DNA of 64,000 nucleotides from Flavobacterium sp. JAD_PAG50586_2 (GCA_023213215.1 CP096136.1:2108001-2172000); one strand, 5' to 3'; numbered from the stretch's first letter, positions 19,215 to 29,817 are shown. The notes: a model not told the origin generated them from the letters alone. A program made the numbers and translations.

Positions 19215-20037
19215 CTTTTTTCTGCGTTTGATTTTCTAATTGCTCGATTTCTTCAGCGTCTTTTTGCTTAATAACGTATACATGACCCAAATTGGTCATA
19301 TCATTGAATAATCTGATGTCAAGAGTGTAATAGTTGGTCTCTTTTTCGGTATATACTCTCTCAATGGTTCCGATTCCAATATTTTCAGGAAATACTCTTG
19401 ATTCGGCTCCGGTAACAATTGTGTCTCCTTTTCGAACACTCGCTAATCGTGGAACATCTGTCAATTGAGCAAATCCCGTGCTTTTTCCGTTCCAACTTAA
19501 AGTCCCAAAATGATTTGATTTCTTAATTTTCGCGTTGATCTTAATGTTAACGTTTAATAGACTAATAATAGTTGCGTAGTTTTTGGATGTGTTTTCTACA
19601 ATGCCTACAATTCCGGCACTGTTTATAACACCCATATTGGGTTTTATTCCAGAAGCTGATCCATTGTTGATTGTAATGTAATTTTCGAGTGTTGTATATG
19701 GATTCCGAATTACTTTAGAAACAATTATATTCGTTTTTTTAACCCCTTTGACAGAATCTATCTGCGGAAGCTTAGTAGTATCTTTCTGATTGAATAAAAT
19801 CGATTTCAAACGTGCATTTTCCTGGGCCAACTCTTCGTTCTGTTCCCGCAATCCAAAATACTCATCCACGTTGTTTATCTTTTCATAAATCCCGCCGGTA
19901 AAGAAATTGGCCGAACTTATGATTTTGCTTTTATGATAGGAATGTGACTGTATCGTAAGCGAAAAGGATATTACCAAAAGCAGCAAAAACAGTAAGCGAT
20001 TACTGTTTTTTAGTATAAAATTAAAAATTTGCTGCAT
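19207..20037 (-). CDS. mreC: Rod-shape-determining protein MreC
   Basis: A 276-residue protein with one N-terminal membrane helix (about residues 13-32), a short coiled coil (about 58-80, REQNEELAQENARLKSIL) and a periplasmic beta-rich domain with the conserved MGVINSAGIVGIV stretch. MreC forms the periplasmic scaffold that activates PBP2/RodA. It overlaps mreD by eight bases and follows mreB after 73 bases. The C-terminal 20 residues are charged and Gln-rich. Confidence 0.93.
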   Translation of the reverse strand: MQQIFNFILKNSNRLLFLLLLVISFSLTIQSHSYHKSKIISSANFFTGGIYEKINNVDEYFGLREQNEELAQENARLKSILFNQKDTTKLPQIDSVKGVKKTNIIVSKVIRNPYTTLENYITINNGSASGIKPNMGVINSAGIVGIVENTSKNYATIISLLNVNIKINAKIKKSNHFGTLSWNGKSTGFAQLTDVPRLASVRKGDTIVTGAESRVFPENIGIGTIERVYTEKETNYYTLDIRLFNDMTNLGHVYVIKQKDAEEIEQLENQTQKKDE

Positions 20038-20110
20038 TTTTAAACTGTATAAAGTTTGTTATAAATATCCGTCGAAATAAAGATAAAAAATAATTAGGCT
20101 TACGGCTGAA

Positions 20111-21138
20111 TTATTTGATTAAAATACTTCTGAATTTTGGAATATTTTTAAGTGCCATTCCAGTTCCGCGGACAACTGCTCTTAATGGATCTTCTGCAAT
20201 ATATACCGGTAAGTCTGTCTTTTGTGAAATACGTTTGTCCAAACCTCTCAACATCGAACCTCCACCTGCAAGATAGATACCTGTGTTGTAGATATCAGCC
20301 GCTAATTCTGGTGGTGTTTGCGATAAGGTTTCCATAATTGCATCTTCGATACGTTGGATGGATTTGTCTAAGGCTTTGGCGATTTCTCTATAAGAAACTT
20401 CAACCTGCTTTGGTTTTCCGGTCAATAAATCCCGACCTTGTACCGACATATCGTCTGGCGGAGTTTCCAGGTCATCTGTAGCTGCTCCGATAGTAATCTT
20501 GATTTTTTCTGCAGTGCTTTCTCCAACAAATAAATTGTGCTGGGTTCTCATGTAGTAAACGATGTCATTAGTGAAAACGTCACCGGCAATCTTAACCGAT
20601 TTGTCACAAACAATTCCACCTAAAGCAATGACTGCAATTTCTGTAGTTCCACCTCCGATATCCACAATCATGTTTCCTTTTGGCTGCATGATGTCAATAC
20701 CAATACCGATAGCGGCAGCCATTGGCTCGTGGATTAGATAAACCTCTTTTCCGTTTACACGCTCGCAACTTTCTTTTACCGCACGCATCTCCACTTCTGT
20801 AATTCCCGACGGAATACAAACCACCATTCGAAGTGCCGGTGTAAACATTTTTTCTTTAAGGCCGGAATGCTTTTGATGAACATCGAAATCATTTTTTCAG
20901 AAGCATCAAAATCGGCTATAACCCCGTCTTTCAACGGACGAATGGTTTTTATGTTTTCATGAGTTTTACCCTGCATCATATTGGCTTCCTTACCCACAGC
21001 GATAATCTTCCCCGATATTCGGTCACGGGCAACAATTGACGGGCTATCAATTACAACTTTGTCGTTGTGTATTATCAAAGTGTTTGCGGTACCAAGGTCA
21101 ATGGCGATGTCCTCGGTCATGAAATCAAAAAATCCCAT
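20111..21138 (-). CDS. mreB: Actin-like cell-shape protein MreB (reads with one frameshift)
   Basis: The cytoplasmic actin homologue that orients side-wall synthesis. The N-terminal phosphate-binding motif IDLGTANT, the middle IVDIGGGTTEIAV and the C-terminal LAGGGSMLRGLD adenosine motif are all present, but in two frames. They join at the A6 run read on the minus strand (plus 20848-20853): one added A gives KKKMFTPALRMVV and a 342-residue protein, the normal length. It lies 53 bases downstream of purH and heads mreBCD-mrdA-rodA. Confidence 0.95.
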
Positions 21139-21191
21139 AGGTTTATTTAGGGTTAATGTTTATAAATTTTTAACGCACAAAGTTAAACAAA

Positions 21192-22717
21192 TTAATGTTT
21201 GAAATGACGTGTTCCTGTAAATACCATCGCAACTTTATTTTCGTTGCAAAAATTAATGCTCAACTCATCTTTTATCGAGCCTCCAGGCTGAATAACAGCC
21301 GTAATCCCAGCGTTATGGGCAATTTCGACACAGTCCGGAAAAGGGAAAAAGCATCACTTGCCATCACTGCACCGTTCAAATCAAATCCAAAAGTCTGTGC
21401 TTTTTCAATCGCTTGTTTTAACGCATCAACACGTGAAGTCTGACCTGTTCCTGATGCTACTAATGTACTGTTTTTTGCAAATACAATCGTGTTTGATTTG
21501 GTATTTTTACAAATTTTTGATGCAAATAATAAATCAGCAATTTCCTGTTCGGTTGGAGCTGTGTTGGTAACTGTTTTTAGGTCTGATTCTGAATCGGTTA
21601 TGTTGTTTCTGTCCTGAACCAATAAGCCATTTAGACAGGTTCTTACCTGGCTGTTTGGCAATTCCACATCGTGTTGTACCAAAATAATCCTGTTTTTCTT
21701 TTCGGATAAAATGGCAATCGCTTCTTCATCAAAGGATGGAGCAATTACAACTTCACAAAAAAGCGAATTAATTTCATTGGCGGTAGCCGAATCTATTTTT
21801 CCGTTCGCAATCAAAACACCACCAAAAGCCGAAGTTGGATTTCCGGCCAAAGCAGCTAAATAAGCTTCTTGCATTGTGCTTCTTGTTGCCAGTCCGCAGG
21901 CGTTGTTGTGTTTTAAAATAGCAAATGTTGGTTCGTTGTTTTTGAATTCCAAAATGAGGTTCACAGCGGCATCAACATCCAATAAATTGTTATAGGACAA
22001 TTCCTTTCCGTGCAATTTGCTGAACATCTTATCAAATTCGCCAAAGAAAAAGCCTTTCTGATGTGGGTTTTCACCGTACCTTAAAATCTGTCCTTCTGAA
22101 ATACTGGTTTTGAATATGGTTTCGTCTGTATTGAAATAATTGAAAATTGCAGTATCATAATGAGAAGAAACGTGGAATGCTTTTGATGCCAATAATTTTC
22201 GTTGTTCCAATGTCGTAGCGCCATTTTGGGTAGAAATATAATCCAGCAAAAGCGAATACTCATTTACTGAAGCTACAATTACAGTGTCCTTGAAATTCTT
22301 TGCAGCCGCACGGATCAATGAAATTCCACCAATATCAATTTTTTCGATAATCTCCTGCTCACTTGCGCCAGATGCAACGGTTTTTTCAAACGGATATAAA
22401 TCGACAATTACTAAATCAATCTGCGGGATTTCGAAATCCTTCATTTGCGCCACATCGGTTTCATTATCCTGACGGTTAAGAATTCCGCCAAATATTTTTG
22501 GATGCAAAGTTTTTACCCTTCCGCCAAGGATTTCAGGAAAAGACGTGACTTCTTCCACCGGAACTACCGAAATTCCTAAGTTGTTGATGAATTCTTCTGT
22601 TCCTCCGGTTGAATAAATGGTAACATTCTGTTCGTGTAGTTTGCGAACAATGGGCTCCAAACCGTCTTTTGAAAACACTGAAATCAGTGCCGATTGGATT
22701 GTTTTTGTAGTAGTCAT
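21192..22717 (-). CDS. purH: Bifunctional AICAR formyltransferase/IMP cyclohydrolase (reads with one frameshift)
   Basis: Catalyses the last two steps of IMP synthesis. The N-terminal MGS-like cyclohydrolase domain has YSTGGTEEF, and the formyltransferase domain has LRYGENPHQ and the KHNNACG motif with the catalytic Lys-His pair. The reading frame breaks near the end in a T5 run read on the minus strand (plus 21346-21350). One added T replaces the spurious SLFRTV tail by SDAFFPFPDC and restores the family C-terminus ending at 21192, for 508 residues. It has a good promoter and stands upstream of mreB, a common Flavobacterium arrangement. Confidence 0.94.
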
Positions 22718-22761
22718 GTAGTGTGTGTTGTGACTGCTGGTCAGCAGTTAGATTAAGCGCA

Positions 22762-22792
22762 CAAAAGTAGTTCATTACGAGTAATGAAGCAA
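22762..22792 (-). promoter_or_regulatory. Bacteroidota-type promoter of purH and the shape operon
   Basis: Read on the minus strand, TTG (22792-22790), 20 bases, TACTTTTG (22769-22762): a full consensus match. The purH start is 44 bases downstream. It is probably the main promoter for purH and possibly for mreB through rodA. Confidence 0.65.
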
Positions 22793-22913
22793 TCTGATTT
22801 TGGAACTTTTTGTAACTTTTTTTAATTTTCCCATACCAATAAACCATTCAATAAAAAAGTAGTGATTTTCATTATTTTTATTGAAATTTACAATTCCAAA
22901 AAACAAATCATAA

Positions 22914-24167
22914 ATGTTACTTTACTTAAGACTGCTTAAAGAGAGTTTTGCTTTTGCCATGAATGCATTGCGCAATAACAAACTGCGAACCATGCTTTCA
23001 TTATTGGGAGTTACTATCGGAATATTTTCGATTATTGCTGTTTTGGCAGCAGTCGATTCACTTGACAGGAAGATTAAGGCAGATTTAAGTACGCTCGATA
23101 AGAATACGATTTACCTAACAAGCCAGTCTTTTGGCCCAAGTGATATTCCAAGATGGAAAAGAGAGCAATTTCCCAATGTAAAATATGAAGAATACCAATA
23201 TCTGAAGTCATCTTTAGATCATGTTGAAAATTCCTGTTTTCAATATTTTACAGGTTCTGAGAACATAAAGTTTGACTCGAAAACGGTTTCCAATGTGAAT
23301 ATGGTTGGCGTTACTTTCGAGTTTGTCGATATCCAAAGATTAGAGTTTGATGAAGGCAGGTTTTTTAACGAACTCGAATCCAATTCGGGCCGACAGGTTG
23401 TAGTTCTTGGACATGATATAGCCGAACAGCTTTTCGAAAATGTAGATCCCATCGGAAAAACAGTCCGAATGTACGGTCAGCGTTTTACCGTTATCGGCGT
23501 AACCAAAAAGAAAGGTTCCGGGATGGATATTGGCGGTGGCGATGATACTTCTGCATTTTTTCCTTCGGGTTTTCTTCGCAGTTATTACGGTGATAATAAT
23601 CCAAATGTTTTACCTGTAATGGTTATAAAGCCAGAAAAAGGGACAGATATGGCAGCGTTAAAAGGCGAGATTTCTCAAAAACTACGTACTTTCAGAGGCG
23701 TAAAGCAAGGGGAAATAGACAATTTCTTTATTAACGTACTTTCCGGTTTTACCGATATGATTGATGCCATTATTGGAAACCTAAAAATTGGTGGCTGGAT
23801 TATCAGTTTGTTCTCTTTACTGGTTGGCGGTTTCGGAATTGCCAACATTATGTTTGTCTCAGTAAAGGAAAGAACCAATCTAATCGGAATCCAGAAATCA
23901 CTGGGAGCCAAAAATAAATTTATCCTTTTCCAGTTCCTGTTTGAAGCCATTATCCTTTGTGTTATTGGAGGCATAATTGGACTGGTATTAGTCTGGATTA
24001 TAGCACTAATTTTAACCAATGTATTGGATTTTGAATTTGTACTTAGTATGGGTAATATTATCTTAGGAACAAGCTTAGCAGCCATTATTGGATTGATATC
24101 GGGGATTCTTCCCGCCATCTCAGCTTCGCAATTAGATCCGGTAGAAGCGATTAGAAGTGGGATGTAA
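22914..24167 (+). CDS. MacB-like ABC transporter permease
   Basis: A 417-residue permease of the MacB/FtsX (ABC type VII) class. A helix at about residues 22-45 is followed by a large periplasmic domain (about 50-285, MacB_PCD type) and three C-terminal helices (about 290-405) with the conserved ERTNLIGIQKSLGAK coupling segment. It ends in ISASQLDPVEAIRSGM, the typical tail of this class. Such permeases work with a separate ATPase as mechanotransmitters that move lipoproteins, antibiotics or peptides out of the periplasm; no ATPase gene is next to it here. A decayed copy of the same 3' end lies 114 bases behind it. Confidence 0.88.
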   Translation: MLLYLRLLKESFAFAMNALRNNKLRTMLSLLGVTIGIFSIIAVLAAVDSLDRKIKADLSTLDKNTIYLTSQSFGPSDIPRWKREQFPNVKYEEYQYLKSSLDHVENSCFQYFTGSENIKFDSKTVSNVNMVGVTFEFVDIQRLEFDEGRFFNELESNSGRQVVVLGHDIAEQLFENVDPIGKTVRMYGQRFTVIGVTKKKGSGMDIGGGDDTSAFFPSGFLRSYYGDNNPNVLPVMVIKPEKGTDMAALKGEISQKLRTFRGVKQGEIDNFFINVLSGFTDMIDAIIGNLKIGGWIISLFSLLVGGFGIANIMFVSVKERTNLIGIQKSLGAKNKFILFQFLFEAIILCVIGGIIGLVLVWIIALILTNVLDFEFVLSMGNIILGTSLAAIIGLISGILPAISASQLDPVEAIRSGM

Positions 24168-24281
24168 AATTGTAAACGGAAGTTTTGTCTGCCTTAACTC
24201 CACTGAAAGATCAACTAAAGTTCATTTACCTCACTGCCGCAGGCAGTGCTCCTTTAAATTTCAAATCTTAATTTCAAATCA

Positions 24282-24335
24282 GCTATCTCAGCTTCACAAT
24301 TAGATCCGGTTGAAACGGTTAGAAGTAGGATGTAA
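24282..24335 (+). pseudogene. Relic 3' end of a second ABC permease gene
   Basis: These 54 bases match the last 54 bases of the permease gene (24114-24167) at 48 of 54 positions and still read as AISASQLDPVETVRSRM plus stop. Nothing upstream of it matches the permease. The simplest reading is a tandem paralogue of which only the last codons survive, or a duplicated gene end. Confidence 0.7.
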
Positions 24336-24351
24336 AATTCACATTGAAAAA

Positions 24352-24388
24352 TTGTTTCAAAATTTTCAAAACGAAAATTTTGAAACAA
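24352..24388 (+). repeat. Perfect 16-bp inverted repeat
   Basis: TTGTTTCAAAATTTTC (24352-24367) is followed by a 5-base loop and its exact complement (24373-24388). It lacks a T tail on either side and is A/T-only apart from three pairs, so it is not a standard terminator. It lies in the 295-base gap between the ABC permease and accD, together with the permease relic and a small CACTGCC-GCA-GGCAGTG hairpin at about 24232-24248. Confidence 0.6.
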
Positions 24389-24412
24389 AATTATCGAATT
24401 GGAAAGGTGTTG

Positions 24413-24440
24413 TAAAAAAACGCCCGTTAAAACGAGCGCC
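24413..24440 (-). terminator. Rho-independent terminator of accD
   Basis: On the minus strand, CGCTCGTT and AACGGGCG pair (one G-T) around a TT loop and are followed by seven T. It begins 25 bases after the accD stop. Confidence 0.75.
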
Positions 24441-24462
24441 AGTATATTTTTGAAAATAAAAC

Positions 24463-25317
24463 CTATCTAATATTCTGATTCAAAATTAAATCGAGATATA
24501 AGTTAATCTTGTCTTTTAATTCTTTTCTTGGTGCGATAAAATCAAGGAAACCGTGATCTAATACAAACTCAGCACTTTGAAAACCTTCCGGTAAATCTTT
24601 TCCGGTAGTATCACGCACAACTCTTGGACCTGCAAAGCCAATCAAAGCACCTGGTTCAGAAATGTTTATGTCGCCAAGCATGGCATAAGAAGCAGTAGTT
24701 CCTCCGGTTGTTGGATCGGTACACAAAGAAATATAAGGAATCTTAGCTTCAGCTAACTGCGCTAATTTTGCCGAAGTTTTGGCCAACTGCATCAACGAAT
24801 AAGCGGCTTCCATCATACGTGCGCCACCCGATTTCGAAATCATTACAAAAGGCACTTTATTTTTGATGGAGTAATCGATACCACGGGCTATTTTCTCACC
24901 CACAACAGCGCCCATTGAACCGCCAATAAAGGCAAAATCCATACAGCAAACCACTAACTCTTTTCCTTTAGATTTTCCAACTCCGGTTCTAACAGCATCT
25001 TTCAATCCTGTTTTGTCGATAGCGTCTTTCAAACGGTCAGAATATTTTTTGGTGTCGACAAAATGTAATGGGTCTTTTGACGTCATTTTTGCATCCAGTT
25101 CCTTGAATTCATTGTTGTCAAACAAGATTTCGAAGTATTCCTTACTGCCAATCCTTACGTGAAAATCATCTTCCGGGCTAACCCAAAGATTTCTTGCCAA
25201 TTCGTCCTGGTCAATGATTTTTCCTGTAGGCGACTTGTACCAAAGTCCTTTTGGAACGTCTTTTTTATCTTCGGTTGCGGTTGTTATCCCTTTTTCTGTT
25301 CTTTTAAACCAAGCCAT
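24463..25317 (-). CDS. accD: Acetyl-CoA carboxylase carboxyltransferase subunit beta
   Basis: A 284-residue subunit that with AccA transfers the carboxyl group from biotin to acetyl-CoA, the first step of fatty acid synthesis. The crotonase-like core includes [15 protein letters not shown] and the GGARMMEA oxyanion-hole loop. The N-terminal segment aligns with the zinc ribbon of E. coli AccD (KCDSCG...CPKC), but all four cysteines are replaced here (YKSPTGK and [10 protein letters not shown]). As far as I recall the same holds for other Flavobacteria, so this is probably a lineage trait. The start at MAWFKR matches the family. Confidence 0.94.
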   Translation of the reverse strand: MAWFKRTEKGITTATEDKKDVPKGLWYKSPTGKIIDQDELARNLWVSPEDDFHVRIGSKEYFEILFDNNEFKELDAKMTSKDPLHFVDTKKYSDRLKDAIDKTGLKDAVRTGVGKSKGKELVVCCMDFAFIGGSMGAVVGEKIARGIDYSIKNKVPFVMISKSGGARMMEAAYSLMQLAKTSAKLAQLAEAKIPYISLCTDPTTGGTTASYAMLGDINISEPGALIGFAGPRVVRDTTGKDLPEGFQSAEFVLDHGFLDFIAPRKELKDKINLYLDLILNQNIR

Positions 25318-25326
25318 AGTTTTATA

Positions 25327-25395
25327 GTTATGAGTTAAAAGTTATGAGTTATGAGTTAAGCATCAACTTATAACTCATAACTCATAACTCATAAT
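25327..25395. repeat. Intergenic palindrome of short tandem units (TTATGAGT type)
   Basis: Three copies of GTTATGAGTTA-like units are followed by three of the complementary TAACTCATAA unit, forming a long imperfect hairpin that fills the accD-fbaA gap. It ends at the fbaA stop codon. Confidence 0.7.
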
Positions 25396-26463
25396 TTACA
25401 AAGTGTTTACGTTATTCAAATCGGCGAAAGCCTGTTCTAATCTTTTATTGAAAGTCAATTCGCCTTCGCGTATCCATTTTCTTGGATCGTAGTTCTTTTT
25501 GTTTGGAGAATCGGCCCCGGTTGGATTGCCAATTTGGGTTTTTAGGTAATCAATATTGTTAACCATATAATCGCGGATTCCTTCTGTGTAGGCAAACTGT
25601 AAGTCGGTATCGATATTCATTTTGATAACACCATAACCAATAGCTTCTCTGATTTCCTCTAATGTTGAACCTGAACCACCGTGGAAAACAAAGTCAACAG
25701 GATTAGCACCTGTACCAAATTTATCCTGAACATAATCCTGAGAGTTTTTTAGGATTTTCGGCGTCAGTTTTACGTTTCCTGGTTTGTAAACGCCGTGAAC
25801 GTTTCCGAAAGCAGCTGCGATGGTAAATCTTGGTGAAATCTTCATCAGTTCTTCGTAGGCATATGCTACTTCTTCCGGTTGTGTATATAGTTTTGAGCTG
25901 TCAACATCTGAATTATCAACGCCATCTTCCTCACCACCAGTAATTCCCAATTCGATTTCCAATGTCATTCCCATTTTGCTCATTCTTGCTAAATAGGCTT
26001 TGCAAAGTTCTATATTTTCTTCAATTGGCTCTTCAGACAAATCAATCATGTGAGATGAATAAAGCGGTTTTCCGGTTTTTGTAAAATGTTTTTCAGAAGC
26101 TTCTAACAAACCATCTATCCAAGGCAATAGTTTTTTAGCGCAGTGGTCTGTATGAAGGATTACTGTCGCGCCATAAGCTTCGGCTAATGTATGGATGTGA
26201 AGGGCGCCAGCAATTCCACCTGCAATGGCTGCTTTTTCATCCGCATTTGAAAGTCCTTTTCCTGCATTGTAGGCAGCACCTCCATTTGAGAATTGAATAA
26301 TAACCGGAGCATTTAATTTCGCTGCCGTTTCCAATACGCCATTAATAGTACTTGAACCAATAACGTTTACGGCCGGAAGCGCAAATCCTTTTTCTTTTGC
26401 ATAAGCAAAAATTGCCTGAACTTCATCACCAGTTGCAACTCCAGGTTTAATATTGTGAGACAT
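25396..26463 (-). CDS. fbaA: Class II fructose-bisphosphate aldolase
   Basis: A 355-residue zinc-dependent aldolase of the E. coli FbaA (class IIA) type that cleaves fructose 1,6-bisphosphate in glycolysis and makes it in gluconeogenesis. The zinc-binding and active-site motifs are LHTDHCAKK, FGNVHGVY and VFHGGSGST, and the NMDTD-like loop appears as KMNIDTDLQ. Length is as expected. A TATTTTTG box lies at 26498-26491 (minus) without an upstream TTG at the right distance. It is separated from accD by a palindromic repeat. Confidence 0.95.
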   Translation of the reverse strand: MSHNIKPGVATGDEVQAIFAYAKEKGFALPAVNVIGSSTINGVLETAAKLNAPVIIQFSNGGAAYNAGKGLSNADEKAAIAGGIAGALHIHTLAEAYGATVILHTDHCAKKLLPWIDGLLEASEKHFTKTGKPLYSSHMIDLSEEPIEENIELCKAYLARMSKMGMTLEIELGITGGEEDGVDNSDVDSSKLYTQPEEVAYAYEELMKISPRFTIAAAFGNVHGVYKPGNVKLTPKILKNSQDYVQDKFGTGANPVDFVFHGGSGSTLEEIREAIGYGVIKMNIDTDLQFAYTEGIRDYMVNNIDYLKTQIGNPTGADSPNKKNYDPRKWIREGELTFNKRLEQAFADLNNVNTL

Positions 26464-26511
26464 TGTCGTGTGTTTTAAAAGTTAAGTTTACAAAAATAAT
26501 AATTTCTAATT

Positions 26512-29054
26512 TTAGAAAGGATAATTAATTCCAATATTTATAACCGATTTGTCAAAGCGCATTTCCTTGAACCATTTTTGGTTTTCCTCATTAGCAGGAT
26601 TATAGGTTTTAAATCCTAAATCTAAACGAATCACAAAGAAATTAAAGTCATATCGGAAACCAAATCCGGAACCGACCGCAATGTTTTCTAAAGATTTCAG
26701 GCCTGAGAAAATCGCATCGGGATTAGTCACAATATCTTCCACATTCCATATGTTCCCGGCATCTACAAAGAAAGCGCCATTCAGCTGTTTGAAAATTCCA
26801 AATCGAAATTCTGTACTAAATAACAGCTTCATATTCGCTTCATTAAAATCATTGATGGAACCTGTTTTTCCCGGACCTAAACCATAAGACTGCCAAGCAC
26901 GGATATCGTTGGTTCCTCCGGCAAAATAACTTCGGGAAAAAGGCACACTGTTGGAATTGCCATACGGAATCGCAACTCCGGCAAATGCTTTGGCTGCCAA
27001 AACTTTTTTACGGGTTAAGTCCCAATGTTTAATGTATTCAAATTCGGTTTTGATGTATTGCGAAAACTCGACTCCAAAAGCTTGCTTATTTCCGGTTTTA
27101 CCCAATTGTGATGTAGAAGCCAGTAAGGATATTAAATTCCCAGCCGATTCTACTTTAGCTTTGATGGCATAAAAATTATTGTCGGCCAAATCTCTCTGGG
27201 ATGTTTTGGTAAAGGTAAGGCTCGAGGCAAAAATCAGGTTGTCTTCCGTTAACCTGTTCTTTTGTTCATTGATGCTTCGTATCGTTTTCAGGTCATTCAC
27301 ATTCGTGATTAGAGTAGAATTTGGCTCTAGTGCATCATTTAAGAAGCCATTAGTTCCGAGATCAATTAGCAATCTACCATCATCATCGACATAAGTTGCT
27401 TCCTGGTTATATATCTCAGCCAAATCATTTAAGGCATTATAGGATGAACGATATACATTAAAGTAATTTCCAGGATTAATATTCCTGACGAACTGAACAT
27501 TCAGCATGTCAAAACGGAAAGTTGTATTTCTTCTTGGAGTCCAGTTATAAACGAGTGAACTGGTAAAATTTTGCTTGTCCAATCCAATATTGGTCTGCTT
27601 TGAATAACCCACACTAAGTGCAGTGTATGGAATCATCGACTTTGGAATGATTTTGTCTGTTTTGAATGGTAAAAATATTCTTGGGAAGCTCAATTTGGCA
27701 TCAGCTCCGATTTCAGAAATATTGAAGAAGTTGTTGTTCGGATTGGCAAAATCCTTTGAAGCTCCAATGCTTCCCCTGGCTCCAATGTCAAAAGTCTCAG
27801 CTCCGTTAAATACGTTTCGGATACTCAAATAGGTGTTGCCGGAAATCCCAAATTCCTGTATGTTCGAGTGAACAAAATCAGCAGAAAAACCAAAAGTATA
27901 CTTCTTTCTTGGCGAAAGATAGATGTTGGCAATCAATCCGTTTTTATCCTTTTCGTCCTGAATGTATTGAATCAATGGATAGTTGAAAACCTTAAGATTG
28001 CTAAGGTATTTTGAGGTAAGCGTTGTTCTGGTGTCTGAAAAGTAATTTCCTTTTGTTACAAAAATCCCATCAGTCAGCGACTTTGGACGGTATTTCAATT
28101 TGTCCACACTATACAACGTGAAATCTTTGTAAGTCGTACTGTCTTTTATAGGGGCATTTTGATTTGCCGGACTGTGGTCGGTGTAAATGTTGACTTTATT
28201 TATTTTATACAATTCAAATGGAACGCTGTAGATGCTGTCTTCCACCCGGATAGTTTCATTATCGATGATTAAATCAACATTGGCAAGATGTTTATTGGTT
28301 AAGGTATCAACATCGTACTTTACATAATTTTGCTGAAAACGAAAGGCACCATTATTCCTGAAGTGTTCTGTGATTCGAGCCGTTTCGGCATCAAAATTCG
28401 AATACTCAAGACGTTTGCCCGACTTTATCAGCGAATTTTTTTGCGTAACTGATAAAGCGAATCCAAAGGCTTGCTGGAAATAAAACTCTCAATACTGTCT
28501 ATTATGTATGGCTTTCCGGTAACGATATCGTATTTCAGCTTTACTTTTTTCGGACTTGTGCTGTCAATTTTGTAGTTTGCCGTTACATCAAAATAGCCAC
28601 GTCGGTAATAATACCATTTTAAACGTTTGATTGATTTTTTTGTACTTACGGTGTCGAGGATTACTGGTGCTTCACCGGTTTTTCGCAGGAAATTATGAAT
28701 ACCCGAATACCAAAAGGACTGGCCTAAACGTTTGACTTGTTTCTTAGAAAGCCATTTAACTTTTCGATTGTATTTTTTTGGATTATTGGCAAACTTAGCT
28801 CTATAGATAGAGTCTGTTTTTTGTTTGGCCAGATTATAGATGTTCAATCTTAGTCGATAGCCAAGAATAGAGCTGTTTTGCTTTTGGTACAACTGATTGA
28901 AAACATCCTCTACATTATTTTTCTTTCCATCGACAACAATATCGTTTTTGGTCAAAAGGCTTTTTCCGTTAGGAACCCTTTTTGTGGCATTACATCCAAA
29001 GATAATTACTCCAATTAGAATAAATAATGATATTTTTGTGATACTATTTTTCAA
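26512..29054 (-). CDS. tamL: TamL-type BamA-family outer-membrane lipoprotein (reads with one frameshift)
   Basis: About 847 residues once joined. The N-terminus is a lipoprotein signal with lipobox VIIFGC (C21), followed by NATKRVPNGKSLLTKND, the start I know from TamL proteins. POTRA-like domains follow (about 35-430), then a C-terminal D15/Omp85 16-strand barrel with motifs RSYFAGGTNDIRAW and a final aromatic residue. It is thought to work with TamB in outer-membrane assembly. The frames join at the A7 run read on the minus strand (plus 28436-28442); one added A gives RKKNSLIKSG. It shares a 37-base divergent promoter region with the methyltransferase gene. Confidence 0.88.
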
Positions 29055-29074
29055 GTGTTGTGAAATATTTAATT

Positions 29075-29109
29075 CAAAAGTACAGTATTTTATGGTTAGT
29101 AAAAACCAA
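29075..29109 (-). promoter_or_regulatory. Bacteroidota-type promoter of tamL
   Basis: On the minus strand TTG (29109-29107), 24 bases, then TACTTTTG (29082-29075). The -7 box is exact and the spacing one base long. The tamL start follows after 20 bases. Confidence 0.5.
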
Positions 29110-29817
29110 ATAAAACTAATTACAAGCCTGCAACTAAAAAAATACCGAAACGAGCATCAATTGTTCTTTGCCGAAGGTGTAAAAGTAATACAGGAATTGT
29201 TAGAATCAAATTTTGTACTCGAACAATTATTCGTTACTGAAACTCTCTTCGAACAAGTTGGCATTTCACAAAAAACACTGATTACTGAACCCGATATGAA
29301 ACGGATTTCGGCTTTGAGTTCGCCAAGTTCGTGTTTAGCTATTTTCAAGATTCCTAAGCCAGTCAAAATAGAAACGAAAGGATTGATAGTTGCTCTTGAT
29401 GACATTCGCGATCCGGGAAATTTAGGTACTATAATCCGCCTTTGTGATTGGTTTGGCGTAAGGCAATTAGTTTGCTCGACAGAAACAGTTGATATTTATA
29501 ATCCGAAAGTAATCCAGGCTACAATGGGTTCGATTAAAAGGGTTAATGTAAATTATGTCGATTTAAATGCCTTCATTTCAGAAAGCACTCAAGCTGTTTT
29601 CGGAACCTTTATGGATGGCAAAAATGTTTATAACGAGAAATTACCCAAAGAGGCCGTCCTTGTTTTTGGAAATGAAGCCAACGGAATATCATCCGCATTA
29701 GAGAAATTAATAAAAAATAGGATTGCGATTCCACGTTTTGGGGAAATCCAGCAAACGGAGAGTTTGAATGTAGCCACTGCAACAGCGATCTTCCTAAGTG
29801 AGTTTAGGAGGTCTTAG
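29092..29817 (+). CDS. TrmH/SpoU-family RNA 2'-O-methyltransferase
   Basis: A 241-residue SPOUT methyltransferase that moves a methyl group from S-adenosylmethionine to a ribose 2'-OH in rRNA or tRNA. The substrate-binding domain (about 1-80) precedes the knotted catalytic domain, with DDIRDPGNLGTIIR (motif 1), FGNEANGIS (motif 2) and IPRFGEIQQTESLNVATATAI (motif 3). I start at 29092; a longer in-frame start at 28897 would overlap tamL and adds non-homologous residues. Its 3' end overlaps the convergent porT by four bases. The exact RNA site is unknown. Confidence 0.9.
   Translation: MVSKNQIKLITSLQLKKYRNEHQLFFAEGVKVIQELLESNFVLEQLFVTETLFEQVGISQKTLITEPDMKRISALSSPSSCLAIFKIPKPVKIETKGLIVALDDIRDPGNLGTIIRLCDWFGVRQLVCSTETVDIYNPKVIQATMGSIKRVNVNYVDLNAFISESTQAVFGTFMDGKNVYNEKLPKEAVLVFGNEANGISSALEKLIKNRIAIPRFGEIQQTESLNVATATAIFLSEFRRS

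Noticed and set aside
24228..24250. Small CACTGCC-GCA-GGCAGTG hairpin as terminator or mobile repeat
   Set aside because: The stem is only seven pairs, has no T run, and has no other copy in the window; noted but not called separately.
28897..29091. Longer start for the RNA methyltransferase
   Set aside because: It lies within tamL on the other strand and adds 65 residues unlike the family; MVSKNQIKL at 29092 fits.
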